A stretch of DNA of 64,000 nt from an uncultured Planctomycetaceae bacterium (GTDB lineage: Bacteria > Planctomycetota > Planctomycetia > Planctomycetales > Planctomycetaceae): the NCBI GenBank assembly GCA_943787265.1, contig CALSLT010000002.1, forward strand, positions 267,001 through 331,000, written 5' to 3'. This document shows, piece by piece, positions 1 to 9,320 of this stretch. Below the pieces are notes generated by a model. That model saw only the letters and a list, made by a program, of their open reading frames with translations, made no database searches and was not told where the DNA came from. Position 1 is the first letter of the stretch. Each line of letters starts with the position of its first letter. Position numbers and translations under genes: made by a program.

Positions 1-1
1 G

Positions 2-499
2 GCCAGGCAGAATCGAGACAAATTTGCTTTGTCGATGGCCTTTGAGATTAAAGGCGACTGGACTGAAGCAAAGAAGGCAGCCGAGACGTTGCAGATTGCT
101 CAGCGAAACGGCGGGCTTCGATACCTGGAACAGCTTATCGTGCGAGGCAACGCCGCGCAGGCAAGTGGGCCCTTAATTGCCGCTGCTTATTCTGGCAACG
201 CGCAAGCAACACGACTGGTTGCTCAGTACTGGAGGAAGAGCCGAATCCCCGGCAAGCGAGCAATCCTGATCATTGGCCCTGCAGCCGCCCCTGAACTGTC
301 CAAACAACTTGCCGCTGGGGACAGAGCAGCTCAAATGGAAATCGCTGAGCTGCTCGGAAAAGTCGGAACAGAAAAGCAGCTTCCGGCGCTCGAAGCTCTT
401 GCCACGAAAGCTGACCCCAACCTTCGCAAACGCATCGATGAGTCCGTCAGGGAGATCAAGTCCCGTGAATCGAAGAAGTCGACTTCCAAGAATTCTTGA
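2..499 (+). CDS. HEAT-repeat-like protein, 5' truncated by window edge
   Basis: The reading frame is open to the left edge, so the real start lies outside; a TTG at 29 is only the first possible start inside the window. The visible 166 or so residues are helical and alanine/leucine rich. The last third (GDRAAQMEIAELLGKVGTEK, then a second similar unit around PALEALATKADPNLRKRIDE) has the spacing of HEAT or PBS-lyase-like repeats, ending in a charged tail rich in K, R and S. Such repeats usually serve as protein-binding scaffolds. Function is unknown. It is on the opposite strand to the next gene, and the 195 bases after its stop hold nothing I recognise. Confidence 0.6.
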   Translation, partial: ARQNRDKFALSMAFEIKGDWTEAKKAAETLQIAQRNGGLRYLEQLIVRGNAAQASGPLIAAAYSGNAQATRLVAQYWRKSRIPGKRAILIIGPAAAPELSKQLAAGDRAAQMEIAELLGKVGTEKQLPALEALATKADPNLRKRIDESVREIKSRESKKSTSKNS

Positions 500-694
500 A
501 ACAGTCGACTAAAAACTTCGCTTCCACCGAGCGAGATCGACGCCTGGGTGTAGTATGAGGGAGCCTTTTGCACGGTGTGCATCCGCTGTACGCAAGCAAA
601 AGTTTGTGCCCAGTCGCGTGGTCAGATTCCCAGGAGCGTAAAGTGGCTGGCACTGACCAGTCCTGTACACTGAACGTTTCGAAAGTTCGACGTT

Positions 695-1816
695 CTAAAG
701 TTTTCGAATCTCTGCAATTTCGACCGAGCGGCGTTCGGAGACTGACCGATAGCAGGCTTCGACGAGAGCCATCGTGCCGAGGTTATCTCGGCCGCCGATT
801 TCAGGTTCGGAGCCAGTTTCCAGCGCGACCAGAAGTTGGGCCATCGGGCCGACAAACGCGTCTGGAAACCAGACGTCGTCCCAGCGAGGCTGGAACCACT
901 GTCCAGGCTGTTTGGTAGTTGTAAAGTCGAGCGTGCTGGGAGTTCGTTCGGGATAGCTGGGCCAGCCGATGGTTCCTTGGGCGAGTCCTTCCGTGCCTTC
1001 GACTCGCCAGTTGATGCCGATGTCACTTTCCGCTCCTTCCAGAGCCGGGCCGGTCCACACGTCGTCCCAGGAAGAAGCTCGCAGGCCGCTTTCGTATTCC
1101 AGGATGTAAAGACAGATGCCGTCATCGTGATCGAACTTTGTTGCCGTGCGAGGATCCTTTCGCACGCTGCAGAAGACTCGAGTTGGATCACCGAACAGAA
1201 AACGGAAGGTGTCGAGGTGGTGGATGCTCATGATTCGGAGCGTCACCCAACCGAGTCGCTCCTGCCAGGGCATCCAGTGCGGGATTGCTCGCATTTCGAT
1301 CGAGGCAAAGACTGGCTCGCCCAGGTCGCCTCGGTCAAGCAGGTTTCGACACGCTCGGATCGACTGGTCGTAACGCATGTTTTGATTCACGGCGAGTGTG
1401 ATGCCCGCGTCTTCGCACAGTCGAACGATCTCGACAGCCTGCGCGTAATCCACGCCAAGCGGCTTTTGAGCGAGGATGCCTTTGATATGACTTGCCTGCT
1501 TGACCGCAGCTTTCACAACGTCGATCTGAATGTCCGGCGGGACGGCGATGTCCACGACTTCGATTTCCGGATCAGCGAGCAGTTCTTCGTAGTGGTCGTA
1601 GACTTTTGGGATCGAATGTCGATCCGCTGCTGCCTGAGCTGTGCTTCGGGTTCGTGACGAGATGGCGACGGGGTTAAATCCAGCCTCGCGGTAAGCAACG
1701 AGGTGGCAGTCGGCCATAATAAAACCGGCTCCGATGCAGCCGATGGGGATGTCTTTGCGATTGGGAAGTTTCGCCCGAAAATCGAGGTCGGGTGTGCAGT
1801 CGGATGACTTCGACAT
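695..1816 (-). CDS. Gfo/Idh/MocA family NAD(P)-dependent oxidoreductase
   Basis: Predicted 373-residue cytoplasmic sugar or polyol dehydrogenase-type enzyme. The N-terminal Rossmann fold is visible as [14 protein letters not shown], followed by a typical second half of the NAD domain ([20 protein letters not shown]) and an AQKPLGVD segment, which corresponds to the family's conserved E-K-P motif with Gln in the first position. The C-terminal part ([17 protein letters not shown]) fits the substrate-binding domain with a candidate catalytic His. I start it at ATG 1816 because a GGAGGA Shine-Dalgarno lies 3-8 bases upstream; the frame is open further upstream but runs into a palindromic repeat. 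The substrate cannot be told from the sequence. It appears monocistronic. Confidence 0.9.
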   Translation of the reverse strand: MSKSSDCTPDLDFRAKLPNRKDIPIGCIGAGFIMADCHLVAYREAGFNPVAISSRTRSTAQAAADRHSIPKVYDHYEELLADPEIEVVDIAVPPDIQIDVVKAAVKQASHIKGILAQKPLGVDYAQAVEIVRLCEDAGITLAVNQNMRYDQSIRACRNLLDRGDLGEPVFASIEMRAIPHWMPWQERLGWVTLRIMSIHHLDTFRFLFGDPTRVFCSVRKDPRTATKFDHDDGICLYILEYESGLRASSWDDVWTGPALEGAESDIGINWRVEGTEGLAQGTIGWPSYPERTPSTLDFTTTKQPGQWFQPRWDDVWFPDAFVGPMAQLLVALETGSEPEIGGRDNLGTMALVEACYRSVSERRSVEIAEIRKL

Positions 1817-1867
1817 GACTTCCTCCAGGGTAGCGTCGATGAGAGGTTTCTGATCAGCGAAGCAGGA

Positions 1868-1920
1868 GTAGGTTGGGCACCGCCCACCAACAATTCGGTG
1901 GTGGGCGGTGCCCACCCTAC
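1868..1920. repeat. palindromic intergenic repeat, GTGGGC type
   Basis: A near-perfect inverted repeat: arms of 21 bases (1868-1888 and 1900-1920) with a single mismatch and an 11-base loop. Each arm is itself palindromic around a GGGCACCGCCC core. It lies in the gap between two minus-strand genes, the oxidoreductase and the 158-residue protein. It has no T-tract, so it is not a classical terminator. It resembles REP-type elements in design, but only one copy is in this window. Confidence 0.75.
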
Positions 1921-1936
1921 AGCTAAGCTCGTGGAT

Positions 1937-2413
1937 TCAGATGCGCTGTTCGGTCGGGGTTTCCGGGTTAAGCGTCGTTACCGGACGATGGTCTGGCAGG
2001 TCGGTCAAGGTGGCGGCCTGCTCCGGGTTTGTCAGCTTTGCGGAGATGACATCGTCGAGGTTGTGAGGTCCACTTTGGCTGGAGCTTCCATCTTCGCCCG
2101 CCACGATCAGGACCAGCTCGCCGCGCGCCGATTCTCGATTGTCAGGGTAGCCGACGATCGTCTCGCCGTTTGCGAGTTTGATGCGAACTTCCAGAGTTTC
2201 ATTGACGCCGGGCAATCGTTCATGAACGAGGCACGGAAAGCGACTCCAGGCCCATGTCCACAGCGTCATCGCAGGGTCGACTCGACCGGCGATGTTGATC
2301 CAATCGTGCTCGGCTTCGCGGAGATCTTTGAAGTTGGCTTGCCGGCACCAGGACACCAGCACATCGCTGATCCATTCTCGACGGGAAGCTGCCATTTCCT
2401 GGAATGATTGCAT
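1937..2413 (-). CDS. hypothetical protein downstream of ABC ATPase
   Basis: 158-residue soluble protein with no family I recognise. Visible features: a Trp-rich first half (WISDVLVSWCRQ, EHDWINIAG, LWTWAWSRFP) and a C-terminal half that looks like a small beta-rich domain (LEVRIKLANGETIVGYPDNR, RGELVLIVAGEDG). No signal peptide or membrane segment. I place the start at ATG 2413; the upstream open frame overlaps the palindromic repeat at 2432-2490 and its reading would be repeat-encoded. It follows the ABC ATPase on the same strand, separated by that repeat, so co-transcription is possible. Existence as a gene is supported by codon use and length, not by homology I can name. Confidence 0.6.
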   Translation of the reverse strand: MQSFQEMAASRREWISDVLVSWCRQANFKDLREAEHDWINIAGRVDPAMTLWTWAWSRFPCLVHERLPGVNETLEVRIKLANGETIVGYPDNRESARGELVLIVAGEDGSSSQSGPHNLDDVISAKLTNPEQAATLTDLPDHRPVTTLNPETPTEQRI

Positions 2414-2431
2414 GACGGATTCCGATGATCG

Positions 2432-2490
2432 GTAGGGTGCGTCTTGACGCACCAGCTCTGACAGAAACGGTGCGTCGAGACGCACCCTAC
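2432..2490. repeat. palindromic repeat, GGGTGCGTC family, copy 1
   Basis: Arms of 22 bases at 2432-2453 and 2469-2490 are inverted copies with one mismatch; the spacer is 15 bases. Each arm has its own small palindrome, GTGCGTC-TT-GACGCAC on the left and GTGCGTC-GA-GACGCAC on the right. A second copy is at 10318-10381 in the same orientation with the same TT/GA asymmetry. The minus-strand stop codon of the ABC ATPase (2487-2489) lies inside the right arm. The design is REP/BIME-like; no transposase of the RAYT type is in the window. Confidence 0.85.
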
Positions 2491-3509
2491 GATGTGGCCG
2501 ATTCTTCTTCAGCTTCTTCGCGGTGACTCGTGAACAGCTCAGCGATGACTTCTTCGAGCGGGCGTTCCTGGACGCTGACGTCTTCAATCGAGTATCGAGA
2601 AAGGACGGACGTCAGAATTTCGGGGATGCGGCTGCGGTCGACTTCCAGTTTTGCTCGCGGGGCCTTTGTATCGAAAACTCGACCGTACTGATCGAGGTCG
2701 TCGGGAATGGTGGCTCCGGCAAACTGCAACTCGATAATTTTGTGCTGGCTGAAACGGTCGACGATGTCGGCGATGGGGCCGTCGTGCTTGAGTTCGCCTT
2801 CGTTGATAATGATCGCTCGCTGGCAGAGCGCTTCGACATCTTTCATGTAATGACTGGTCAGGATGACCGTGATGCCTTGCTCTTTCTGATAATGCTTGAG
2901 GAATTCCTGTACGCGGCGTTGCGAGACTACGTCCAGGCCGATCGTCGGCTCGTCGAGCAGAAGAACATCCGGTCGGTGGAGCAGGGCGGCGATCAATTCC
3001 ATTCGCATGCGCTCGCCGAGCGACAATTCACGCACCGGCTGGCCGATCAGCTTTTTGACTTCCAGCATCTCCGTAAGCTCGTCCATGCGCCGATCGAAGT
3101 CGTCGTGCGGAATTCGGTAGATCTCTTTGTGTAGCCGGAATGATTCCTGCGCGGGCAGATCCCACCACAACTGATTCTTCTGCCCCATGACCAGCGAGAA
3201 TCGTCGGCGGTAAGCGTTCTCTCGATGCCACGGCACGTGCCCCAGGACTGTTGCTTCCCCGGAAGTTGGATAAATCAGACCGGAGAGAAGCTTGAGAGTC
3301 GTGGTCTTGCCTGCGCCGTTTGGGCCGAGGAACGCGACCATCTCGCCCGAATTAATCTGGAACGAAACGTCGCGCACGGCCTCGACCGTTTTGAACTCGC
3401 GCTTGAACAGACCTTTGAATGACGCCGCCAGCCCTTCGCGTTTGCGATAGACGCGGTACTGCTTCGTCAGTCCCGCCGCCTGTATGGCGATGTCAGTTTC
3501 CGCAGACAT
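2487..3509 (-). CDS. ABC transporter ATP-binding protein
   Basis: 340-residue ATPase subunit of an ABC-2 type exporter. Walker A is GPNGAGKTT (residues 62-70), the signature is LSLGERMR (162-169) and Walker B is [12 protein letters not shown] (182-193). The N-terminal stretch [20 protein letters not shown] before the core and the unusual LSxGxRMR signature fit the COG4586-like ATPase group, in which the family usually works with two dedicated permeases. Those permeases are not adjacent here. The C-terminal ~100 residues form a regulatory-type extension ending in an acidic tail ([13 protein letters not shown]), and the stop codon is supplied by a palindromic repeat. Transported substrate unknown. 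Confidence 0.93.
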   Translation of the reverse strand: MSAETDIAIQAAGLTKQYRVYRKREGLAASFKGLFKREFKTVEAVRDVSFQINSGEMVAFLGPNGAGKTTTLKLLSGLIYPTSGEATVLGHVPWHRENAYRRRFSLVMGQKNQLWWDLPAQESFRLHKEIYRIPHDDFDRRMDELTEMLEVKKLIGQPVRELSLGERMRMELIAALLHRPDVLLLDEPTIGLDVVSQRRVQEFLKHYQKEQGITVILTSHYMKDVEALCQRAIIINEGELKHDGPIADIVDRFSQHKIIELQFAGATIPDDLDQYGRVFDTKAPRAKLEVDRSRIPEILTSVLSRYSIEDVSVQERPLEEVIAELFTSHREEAEEESATS

Positions 3510-3616
3510 ATCGGTTCACAGGCTGCCAGGAAGCGTAAATCTGAAAAGTGTTAAAATGTCGTCCCGCTCCCATTTCCAACTCACGAGCGGTAGCTCGAAC
3601 AACCCACCGAAGGCGA

Positions 3617-4447
3617 TCAAATCGTCATCGAGAGGAAGCCGCCGTCGACGACAATGTTTTCGCCCGTGATAAAGCTGCCGGCGTTTGGAGCGGCCATCAG
3701 GACGACAGCTCCGGCGAGTTCGTCGGGTACTCCGAACGGGCTGCGTGGATCGTCGCCAAGTTCTCGGCTCGTCGGAGTGTGGTTACGGATGCTTTCGACT
3801 CGTTCCGGCGTGAGAACTTTGCGATTCTGCTCAGCCGGGAAGAAGCCGGGTGACAGAGCATTGACTCGGATTCCGTACTGAGCGAATTCGCGTCCGAGGT
3901 TCTGCGTGAGATTGACGACCGCCCCCTTTGAAGCCGAGTACGTGAAGACTCGCGACAAAGGCACGACACCACTGAGCGACGCGATGTTGATAATTGAACC
4001 CTTCGTGCCACGGTCGACCATGTCCTTGCCGAAAACCTGACAGGCCAGTCGAACAGCTCGCAGGTTAGTGTTGAGAATGTTGTCCCACTCTTCGTCGGTA
4101 ATGTCGAAGAACGGCGTCGCCGAGTTCGTACCTGCTCCGTTGATCAGAACGTTGGTCTCGCGACCGGCGGCTTTCAGGTGAGCGACGATCGCTTCCAGAT
4201 CTTCGCGGCTGGTGCTGTCTGCCTTTACGAATTCCGATGAGCCACCAGCATCGACAATCTTGTCGACAATGGTTTTGCCTGTTTCTTCATCCGTCTTCAG
4301 TGTTCGACCGACGACGACGACGTGAGCACCGGCGCCGCCGAGAGCTTCGCAGAACGCCCCGCCAAGGACTCCAGTTCCGCCGATAACGACTGCGGTGAGA
4401 CCATCGAGGTTAAACAGTTTGTGCAGATAATCAGATGAAGCAGTCAC
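3617..4447 (-). CDS. SDR family NAD(P)-dependent oxidoreductase
   Basis: Short-chain dehydrogenase of about 276 residues. The cofactor-binding loop reads VIGGTGVLGGAF near the N-terminus, the NNAG-equivalent is LINGAGT, and the catalytic Ser and Tyr-x-x-x-Lys are in NIASLSGVVPLSRVFTYSASK. The C-terminus ends with the classical GENIVVDGGFLSMTI segment. The sequence resembles sugar-acid dehydrogenases of the fructuronate/mannonate type, but that substrate assignment is a guess. I prefer GTG 4447, which has AAAGGA 10 bases upstream, over the in-frame ATG at 4477, which has none. No partner gene is adjacent. Confidence 0.9.
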   Translation of the reverse strand: MTASSDYLHKLFNLDGLTAVVIGGTGVLGGAFCEALGGAGAHVVVVGRTLKTDEETGKTIVDKIVDAGGSSEFVKADSTSREDLEAIVAHLKAAGRETNVLINGAGTNSATPFFDITDEEWDNILNTNLRAVRLACQVFGKDMVDRGTKGSIINIASLSGVVPLSRVFTYSASKGAVVNLTQNLGREFAQYGIRVNALSPGFFPAEQNRKVLTPERVESIRNHTPTSRELGDDPRSPFGVPDELAGAVVLMAAPNAGSFITGENIVVDGGFLSMTI

Positions 4448-4620
4448 GTCGGTCGTTTCCTTTCCCGCAGCGGGCATCGCAGTGCGAGTCGGCCTCGAAG
4501 CGGCAGAAGTATGTCATTGTAAAGGCAATGCTTTGCCAGAGTTTTGGTTGAGCAACCGCCAAGGTAGCTGCGGCCTGGGAGCGTCGCAAGGAACGTGAGA
4601 AGGCATAGTGTGCATCTTCT

Positions 4621-4712
4621 GCCCTCGGTGAGCCGTGGCCTTCAGGCCGGGGGCAAATCAGTATGCCGACCGAAGAGGCCACTATTATTACCCACCGACT
4701 TACGTCGACGGC
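4621..4712. repeat. degenerate palindromic intergenic sequence
   Basis: Between thrS and the SDR gene there are two small imperfect hairpins: GGCCTTCAGGCC (4637-4648) inside a larger weak pairing of GCCCTCGG with CCGGGGGC, and a second around CCGACTTACGTCGACGG near 4694-4710. They look like remnants of intergenic palindromic repeats. The rest of the 297-base gap shows nothing recognisable. Confidence 0.35.
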
Positions 4713-4744
4713 TCGCCGAAGAACTGAATTAGTTGCGCGACGAA

Positions 4745-6952
4745 TCAATACTCGTTCTGTTCGCCGCCGTCGCTGTCGAAGGAGCGGAAGTTGGATTTGA
4801 CGGCCTGGCGGACGGTCAGGGATTCGACTTCTTCCTTCAGTTTGGCCAATGCTTCTTCGACCGGCATCATGCCAAGGTCCGTTCCGCCCGTGTCTGATTC
4901 TGAGATGCGGTCACGCACGGAAACAGAGTTCTCGGCTTCGTCCTTCGGGCCGACGACCATCATGTACGGGATTAGTTCGAGCTGAGCGTCGCGAATCTTT
5001 GCGTTGACCTTCGCACTGCGAGTGTCCGTGGTGACTCGGAACCCTTCTGCTCGGAATTGAGCTTCCAGTTTCTTCGCGTAGTCGGTCGATTTGTCCGTGA
5101 CCGGGCAGATGCGGATTTGCTCGGGAGCCAGCCACAGCGGGAATGCTCCGGCGAAGTGTTCGATGAGCATTCCGACGAAGCGTTCCATCGAGCCGAACGG
5201 GGCTCGGTGAATCATGACCGGGCGGTGACCTTTGTTGTCGGCGCCGGTGTATTCAAGATCGAAACGCTCGGGCAGGTTGTAGTCGAGCTGGACGGTTCCA
5301 AGCTGCCATTCACGGCCGATGCAGTCTCGGACCATGAAGTCAGCCTTCGGTCCGTAGAACGCAGCTTCGCCTTCGCACTCGGTGAAGTTCAGGCCTGAAT
5401 CAACCAGCACCTTTCGAAGCGTCTCTTCGGCGGCATCCCACAGTTCGGGCGAACCCACGTACTTGTCGGAATTTGGATCGCGTTTGGAAAGCTGCACGCG
5501 GTAGTCGTCCAAGCCGACGGCGTCGAGGACGAACTTGACCAGGTCCAGCGTGTCGATGAATTCTTCTTCGACCTGCTCGGGAGTGCAGAACAGGTGAGCG
5601 TCGTCCTGAGTCAGGCCTCGAACTCGGAGGAGTCCGTTCAGTTCGCCGGATTGCTCGTGTCGGTAAACAGTGCCGAACTCAGCGAGGCGAACGGGCAGGT
5701 CGCGGTAGCTTCTCTGCTGAGCCTTATACATTTGCACGTGATGCGGGCAGTTCATCGGCTTGAGCAGGTAACGTTCCTGGCCGTGCTCCCAGCCGTGCAG
5801 AATTTTTGCTTTCTCGTCAGTCGAGTCTGCATTTAACGCTTCGCTCGCACAGCCGCATCCGAGCAGTTCGGCCGTGCGTCCGATTTGCTGTTCGTCGTCG
5901 TCGCTCAGTTCGCCTTCAGACAGTTTCTGTTTCCAGTAGTCGACGAGTTGACCGGCATCGTGCCCAAAGATCGGAGCAAACTGCGAATCTCGATAGTAGG
6001 GGAAGTGGCCGCTGGTTTCGTAAAGTTCGGCTCGACCGATGTGCGGTGAGTAAACCGGCTGGTAGCCGCGAGCCATCAGCTCTTTCTTGATGAAGTCTTC
6101 GAGCAACGCACGAATCGTCGCACCTTTCGGCAGCCAGAGACTCAAGCCCTGGCCAACGTCGTGACTGATGCTGAACAGACCGAGCTGCTTGCCGAGAACT
6201 CGGTGGTCGCGGCGTTTCGCTTCTTCGAGTTGGGCGAGGTACTCTTTCTGATCGCTCTTGCTGAAGAACGCGGTCCCGTAGAGTCGCTGAAGATGTTTGT
6301 TGTCGGCGTCGCCTTTCCAGTATGCACCGGCGACGCTCAAAAGTTTGAAGGCCTTAATCTTGCCGGCGTTCGGAATGTGCGGACCTCGGCAGAGATCGAC
6401 AAACTCGCCCTGTCGATAAAAGCTGAGCTCACCGTGATCGGCGAGGCCGGTTTCGATGTGCTCGCACTTGAGTTCCTGATTAAGGTCGCCGCAGAACTGC
6501 AACGCTTCGTCGCGGCCCATGTAGAACCGTTCGAACGGCTCGGCCTCTTTGACGATCTTCTTCATCTCGGCTTCGATCTTCGGGAAGTCTTCCTCGCTGA
6601 TCGGAGTTTCCAGATCGAAGTCGTAGTAAAAGCCGTTGCCGGTCGTCGGGCCAAAAGCCAGTCCGACGCCTTCGTAAAGACGCATGACCGCTCGAGCCAT
6701 GACGTGAGCACACGAGTGACGCAGCACTCCCAGAGCGGCTGCATCACGAGTTGTGATCAGCTTCAGATCGACCGGCTGTCCGTCTTCCTGGAGTTCGTCC
6801 AGCGGCCGCATGGCGTCGACGATTGTCTCGTTGACTTCGGCGGCGACCGTCGCCAGAGCGAGCCTTTCGCCAATCGACGCAGCGACGTCCAGAGCGGTCG
6901 TCCCGGCGTCAAATTCCTTGCTTGTACCGTCTGGAAGATTGACCTGAATCAT
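4745..6952 (-). CDS. thrS: threonyl-tRNA synthetase with internal insertion
   Basis: Charges tRNA-Thr in the cytoplasm. Domains in order: TGS (residues 1-62), editing domain with the HSCAHVMA motif (79-86), class II catalytic core with motif 2 ([20 protein letters not shown], 427-446) and motif 3 ([11 protein letters not shown], 582-592), and the anticodon-binding domain from about 610. Zinc ligands C402, H453 and H582 are present at near-normal spacing. At 735 residues it is about 95 longer than usual: roughly 60 residues (about 329-391) are inserted between the ETSGHFPYY segment and the LKPMNCPHH segment, and there is a short acidic C-terminal tail. The insert is acidic and includes a GCGC pair of cysteines. 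Start ATG 6952 matches the TGS domain start. Confidence 0.97.
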   Translation of the reverse strand: MIQVNLPDGTSKEFDAGTTALDVAASIGERLALATVAAEVNETIVDAMRPLDELQEDGQPVDLKLITTRDAAALGVLRHSCAHVMARAVMRLYEGVGLAFGPTTGNGFYYDFDLETPISEEDFPKIEAEMKKIVKEAEPFERFYMGRDEALQFCGDLNQELKCEHIETGLADHGELSFYRQGEFVDLCRGPHIPNAGKIKAFKLLSVAGAYWKGDADNKHLQRLYGTAFFSKSDQKEYLAQLEEAKRRDHRVLGKQLGLFSISHDVGQGLSLWLPKGATIRALLEDFIKKELMARGYQPVYSPHIGRAELYETSGHFPYYRDSQFAPIFGHDAGQLVDYWKQKLSEGELSDDDEQQIGRTAELLGCGCASEALNADSTDEKAKILHGWEHGQERYLLKPMNCPHHVQMYKAQQRSYRDLPVRLAEFGTVYRHEQSGELNGLLRVRGLTQDDAHLFCTPEQVEEEFIDTLDLVKFVLDAVGLDDYRVQLSKRDPNSDKYVGSPELWDAAEETLRKVLVDSGLNFTECEGEAAFYGPKADFMVRDCIGREWQLGTVQLDYNLPERFDLEYTGADNKGHRPVMIHRAPFGSMERFVGMLIEHFAGAFPLWLAPEQIRICPVTDKSTDYAKKLEAQFRAEGFRVTTDTRSAKVNAKIRDAQLELIPYMMVVGPKDEAENSVSVRDRISESDTGGTDLGMMPVEEALAKLKEEVESLTVRQAVKSNFRSFDSDGGEQNEY

Positions 6953-7146
6953 GATGTTGGCTTGGGTTCGAAGTTCGCGGACATTGTGAAAACCGACGCA
7001 AAAAAGCGGTCGCCGGAGCTGAAGTGGCGATTTTTATCGCATCCGACAGAGTCAAACCAGTTCCGGTTCGGCCGCCGCTCGGGAATGTCACGACAGGTCG
7101 AGCGGGTAAGATGGGTCTGGTCGCCTGATTCTGCACGGTAGCTCGC

Positions 7147-9168
7147 TCAGCGGCGAAGTTTCATCCGAGCGACTCGGACCAGCCGTTCGTCGACTTCTTC
7201 CGGGGCGACGGCGCTGATTGTGACTGGCAGCCAGGCTGTTTTAGACAGCCGAGAGTCGGTGAGGGCCGCCAGCTTGGGCAACGTCACGCTGGCCGCATCG
7301 TTGCCGTATCGCGAGCCGGAAACCTGGTGCAGGTACAGCTTGCGGTCGGAAATCAGCTTGGCCAACGGTGCGGCAATTTCGGCACTCATTCCGTGCCAGA
7401 TGACGACATGAGGGTCGGCTCGCAAGGCGAGGCCGAATTCTCCAGCCGCTTCGACATGCCCAGTAACGGCCTGCTGGAGTTCGGCGAGCGTGACATCGTC
7501 CTGCTCGGAGACGTACTCCAGAAGCCCGGCCTGCACACGGCCTTCGTCGATCATCGTCTTCCAGTTGAATGTGTCGTCGGGCTCGTCGGTGCCCTCGTCG
7601 TCGATCAGGTTGAACATTTCCGGCGGCGCTTCGCCGGTCTTTTCGCGATGCTCTTCTTCCAGCATCTGAAGCACGCGGCTGTCCGGCGTGGCTGGGCGAC
7701 AGCGAGATCGGGCCCACTCTCGCAGTTCGAAGATTTTCTCTTCCATTGTCACAGACAGAGGAACCGTGTCGTCGATCGAGTCTTCGATTTGCTTTTGTTC
7801 GAGATCGCCGCCGCGAGTGTAATTCTCAATGACCGCCGTCTGGACCGACTGCTCGATTTCCGCACCGCTGTAGCCTTCCGACTTGTCGGAGAGGTGTCCG
7901 AGGTCGAAGTCCGCCGGATCCAGGCCCTGCTTCTTCAAGTGAATTTTCAGGATCGTCTGTCGCTCGTGATAGTTGGGCAGGTCGACGAAGAAGAGTTCGT
8001 CAAAGCGGCCTCGACGAAGCATTTCCGGAGGCAAACCAGTCACCGAGTTCGCCGTCGCGACCACAAACACCGGAGCCTTCTTTTCCTGCATCCACGTCAG
8101 GAAGCGGCCCATCAGGCGGATCATTGTCGAATCGCTGCCCTCTTCCCCAACGCCAGCGAAGCCTTTTTCAACTTCATCCATCCAGAGCACCGCCGGAGCG
8201 ATCATCTCCATCAGGTTTAAGACGTCTCGCAGATTCTTCTCCGATTCACCCAGGCCGCCGCTGAGCAACGTCGAAACGTCCAACCGGACGAGCGGGAAAG
8301 CGAGCATTTGCGCGATCGCTCGCGACGTCAAACTTTTTCCGCAACCCTGAACCCCAAGAAGCAGAACTCCCTTCGGAGCGGGTATGCCTTTCTGTCGAGC
8401 CTTTTCAGAAAACGCTTCCGATCTGGTGCCGACCCACGCTTTCAACGCATCCAGACCGCCGATGTCCTTGGCACCTTCGGCCAACTCCTGAAACTCCAGC
8501 ATGTCGGAGCCCTGGACCATGTATTTCTTCTCGGCGATCAACGCTGCGTAAACTTCGTTGTCGATCTTGCTGCGGCCGAGCAACGCTCGCGAAAGCGCCT
8601 GCCGAACCTGCTTCGTCGTCAAGCCCGCGACAGCCTTCAGCAGTTTCTCTTCCTGCTGCTCGCTGAGTCGCACGTTGGATTCGCCCTGGTGCTGTCTCTG
8701 AATGAGTAGTTCGCGCAGTTCCTCACGCAGATCTTCGAGGCCAGGCAGCGGCAGCTCCAACGACACCGAGTCGCGCTGTAACTCAATCGGCACGGTCGAG
8801 TCAGGCCCCATCAGCAGAATCGTTTTGTTCTGCTCGGTCAGCATCGGGATGACGTCCCGCAACCGACGGACGACGAAGGGATCTTTGAGGAACGGATGAA
8901 AGTCCTTGAGCAGGAAAACGTGATCGCGCGGGTAAGCCGTGATCTGATGAAGAAACTCGCCGGCGGCGCGATGGTCGCCAGTCTGAGAATCAAGCGGGGG
9001 CGAGGCGCCGTCGGTCGCCGTCCAGATGACCAGGCCGCGTTCCATGTCGAGTGCCAGGTTCGCGAGTTCCGATTCCCACCGGTCCTCTTCATGCGTGTTC
9101 AGAAACAGAAGCGGGAAATGGCACTGAATCCGCTCCCGCAGAATATCGATGATGTTTGTTGTGCTCAT
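7147..9168 (-). CDS. Ycf46-like AAA ATPase
   Basis: 673-residue cytoplasmic AAA ATPase. The N-terminal ~220 residues (IDILRERIQCHFPLLFLNTH, later FLLKDFHPFL) match the architecture of the Ycf46 family known from plastids and cyanobacteria. The AAA core has Walker A GVQGCGKS (272-279), Walker B VLWMDEVEK (327-335) and an arginine-finger region RRGRFDELFFVDLP. The C-terminal ~190 residues extend past the usual AAA lid with an unassigned alpha/beta region. It is a single gene transcribed away from the next gene. Family members are poorly characterised, so the cellular job is unknown. Start ATG 9168 gives a natural N-terminus. Confidence 0.85.
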   Translation of the reverse strand: MSTTNIIDILRERIQCHFPLLFLNTHEEDRWESELANLALDMERGLVIWTATDGASPPLDSQTGDHRAAGEFLHQITAYPRDHVFLLKDFHPFLKDPFVVRRLRDVIPMLTEQNKTILLMGPDSTVPIELQRDSVSLELPLPGLEDLREELRELLIQRQHQGESNVRLSEQQEEKLLKAVAGLTTKQVRQALSRALLGRSKIDNEVYAALIAEKKYMVQGSDMLEFQELAEGAKDIGGLDALKAWVGTRSEAFSEKARQKGIPAPKGVLLLGVQGCGKSLTSRAIAQMLAFPLVRLDVSTLLSGGLGESEKNLRDVLNLMEMIAPAVLWMDEVEKGFAGVGEEGSDSTMIRLMGRFLTWMQEKKAPVFVVATANSVTGLPPEMLRRGRFDELFFVDLPNYHERQTILKIHLKKQGLDPADFDLGHLSDKSEGYSGAEIEQSVQTAVIENYTRGGDLEQKQIEDSIDDTVPLSVTMEEKIFELREWARSRCRPATPDSRVLQMLEEEHREKTGEAPPEMFNLIDDEGTDEPDDTFNWKTMIDEGRVQAGLLEYVSEQDDVTLAELQQAVTGHVEAAGEFGLALRADPHVVIWHGMSAEIAAPLAKLISDRKLYLHQVSGSRYGNDAASVTLPKLAALTDSRLSKTAWLPVTISAVAPEEVDERLVRVARMKLRR

Positions 9169-9320
9169 GGGCCGTGCTATCGTTCGAGTCGTTGTCGGTT
9201 CGTGGATGGTGACGTGCCGCTCGGCTGGACCGGCAAAACGTTATAGTTCATCCGCGGCCGCGTTCGCAGCCTCACCCGATTGTCATGCGGACTGTATAGA
9301 AAGCACCTACCGACACCAGA

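Noticed and set aside
6161-7141. Open frame of 326 codons on the plus strand opposite thrS
   Set aside because: It lies antisense to an unquestioned gene, and its translation has no recognisable motif; long antisense frames are common with this codon use.
7327-8220. 297-codon open frame opposite the AAA ATPase
   Set aside because: Antisense shadow of a gene with intact Walker motifs; no start signal or family.
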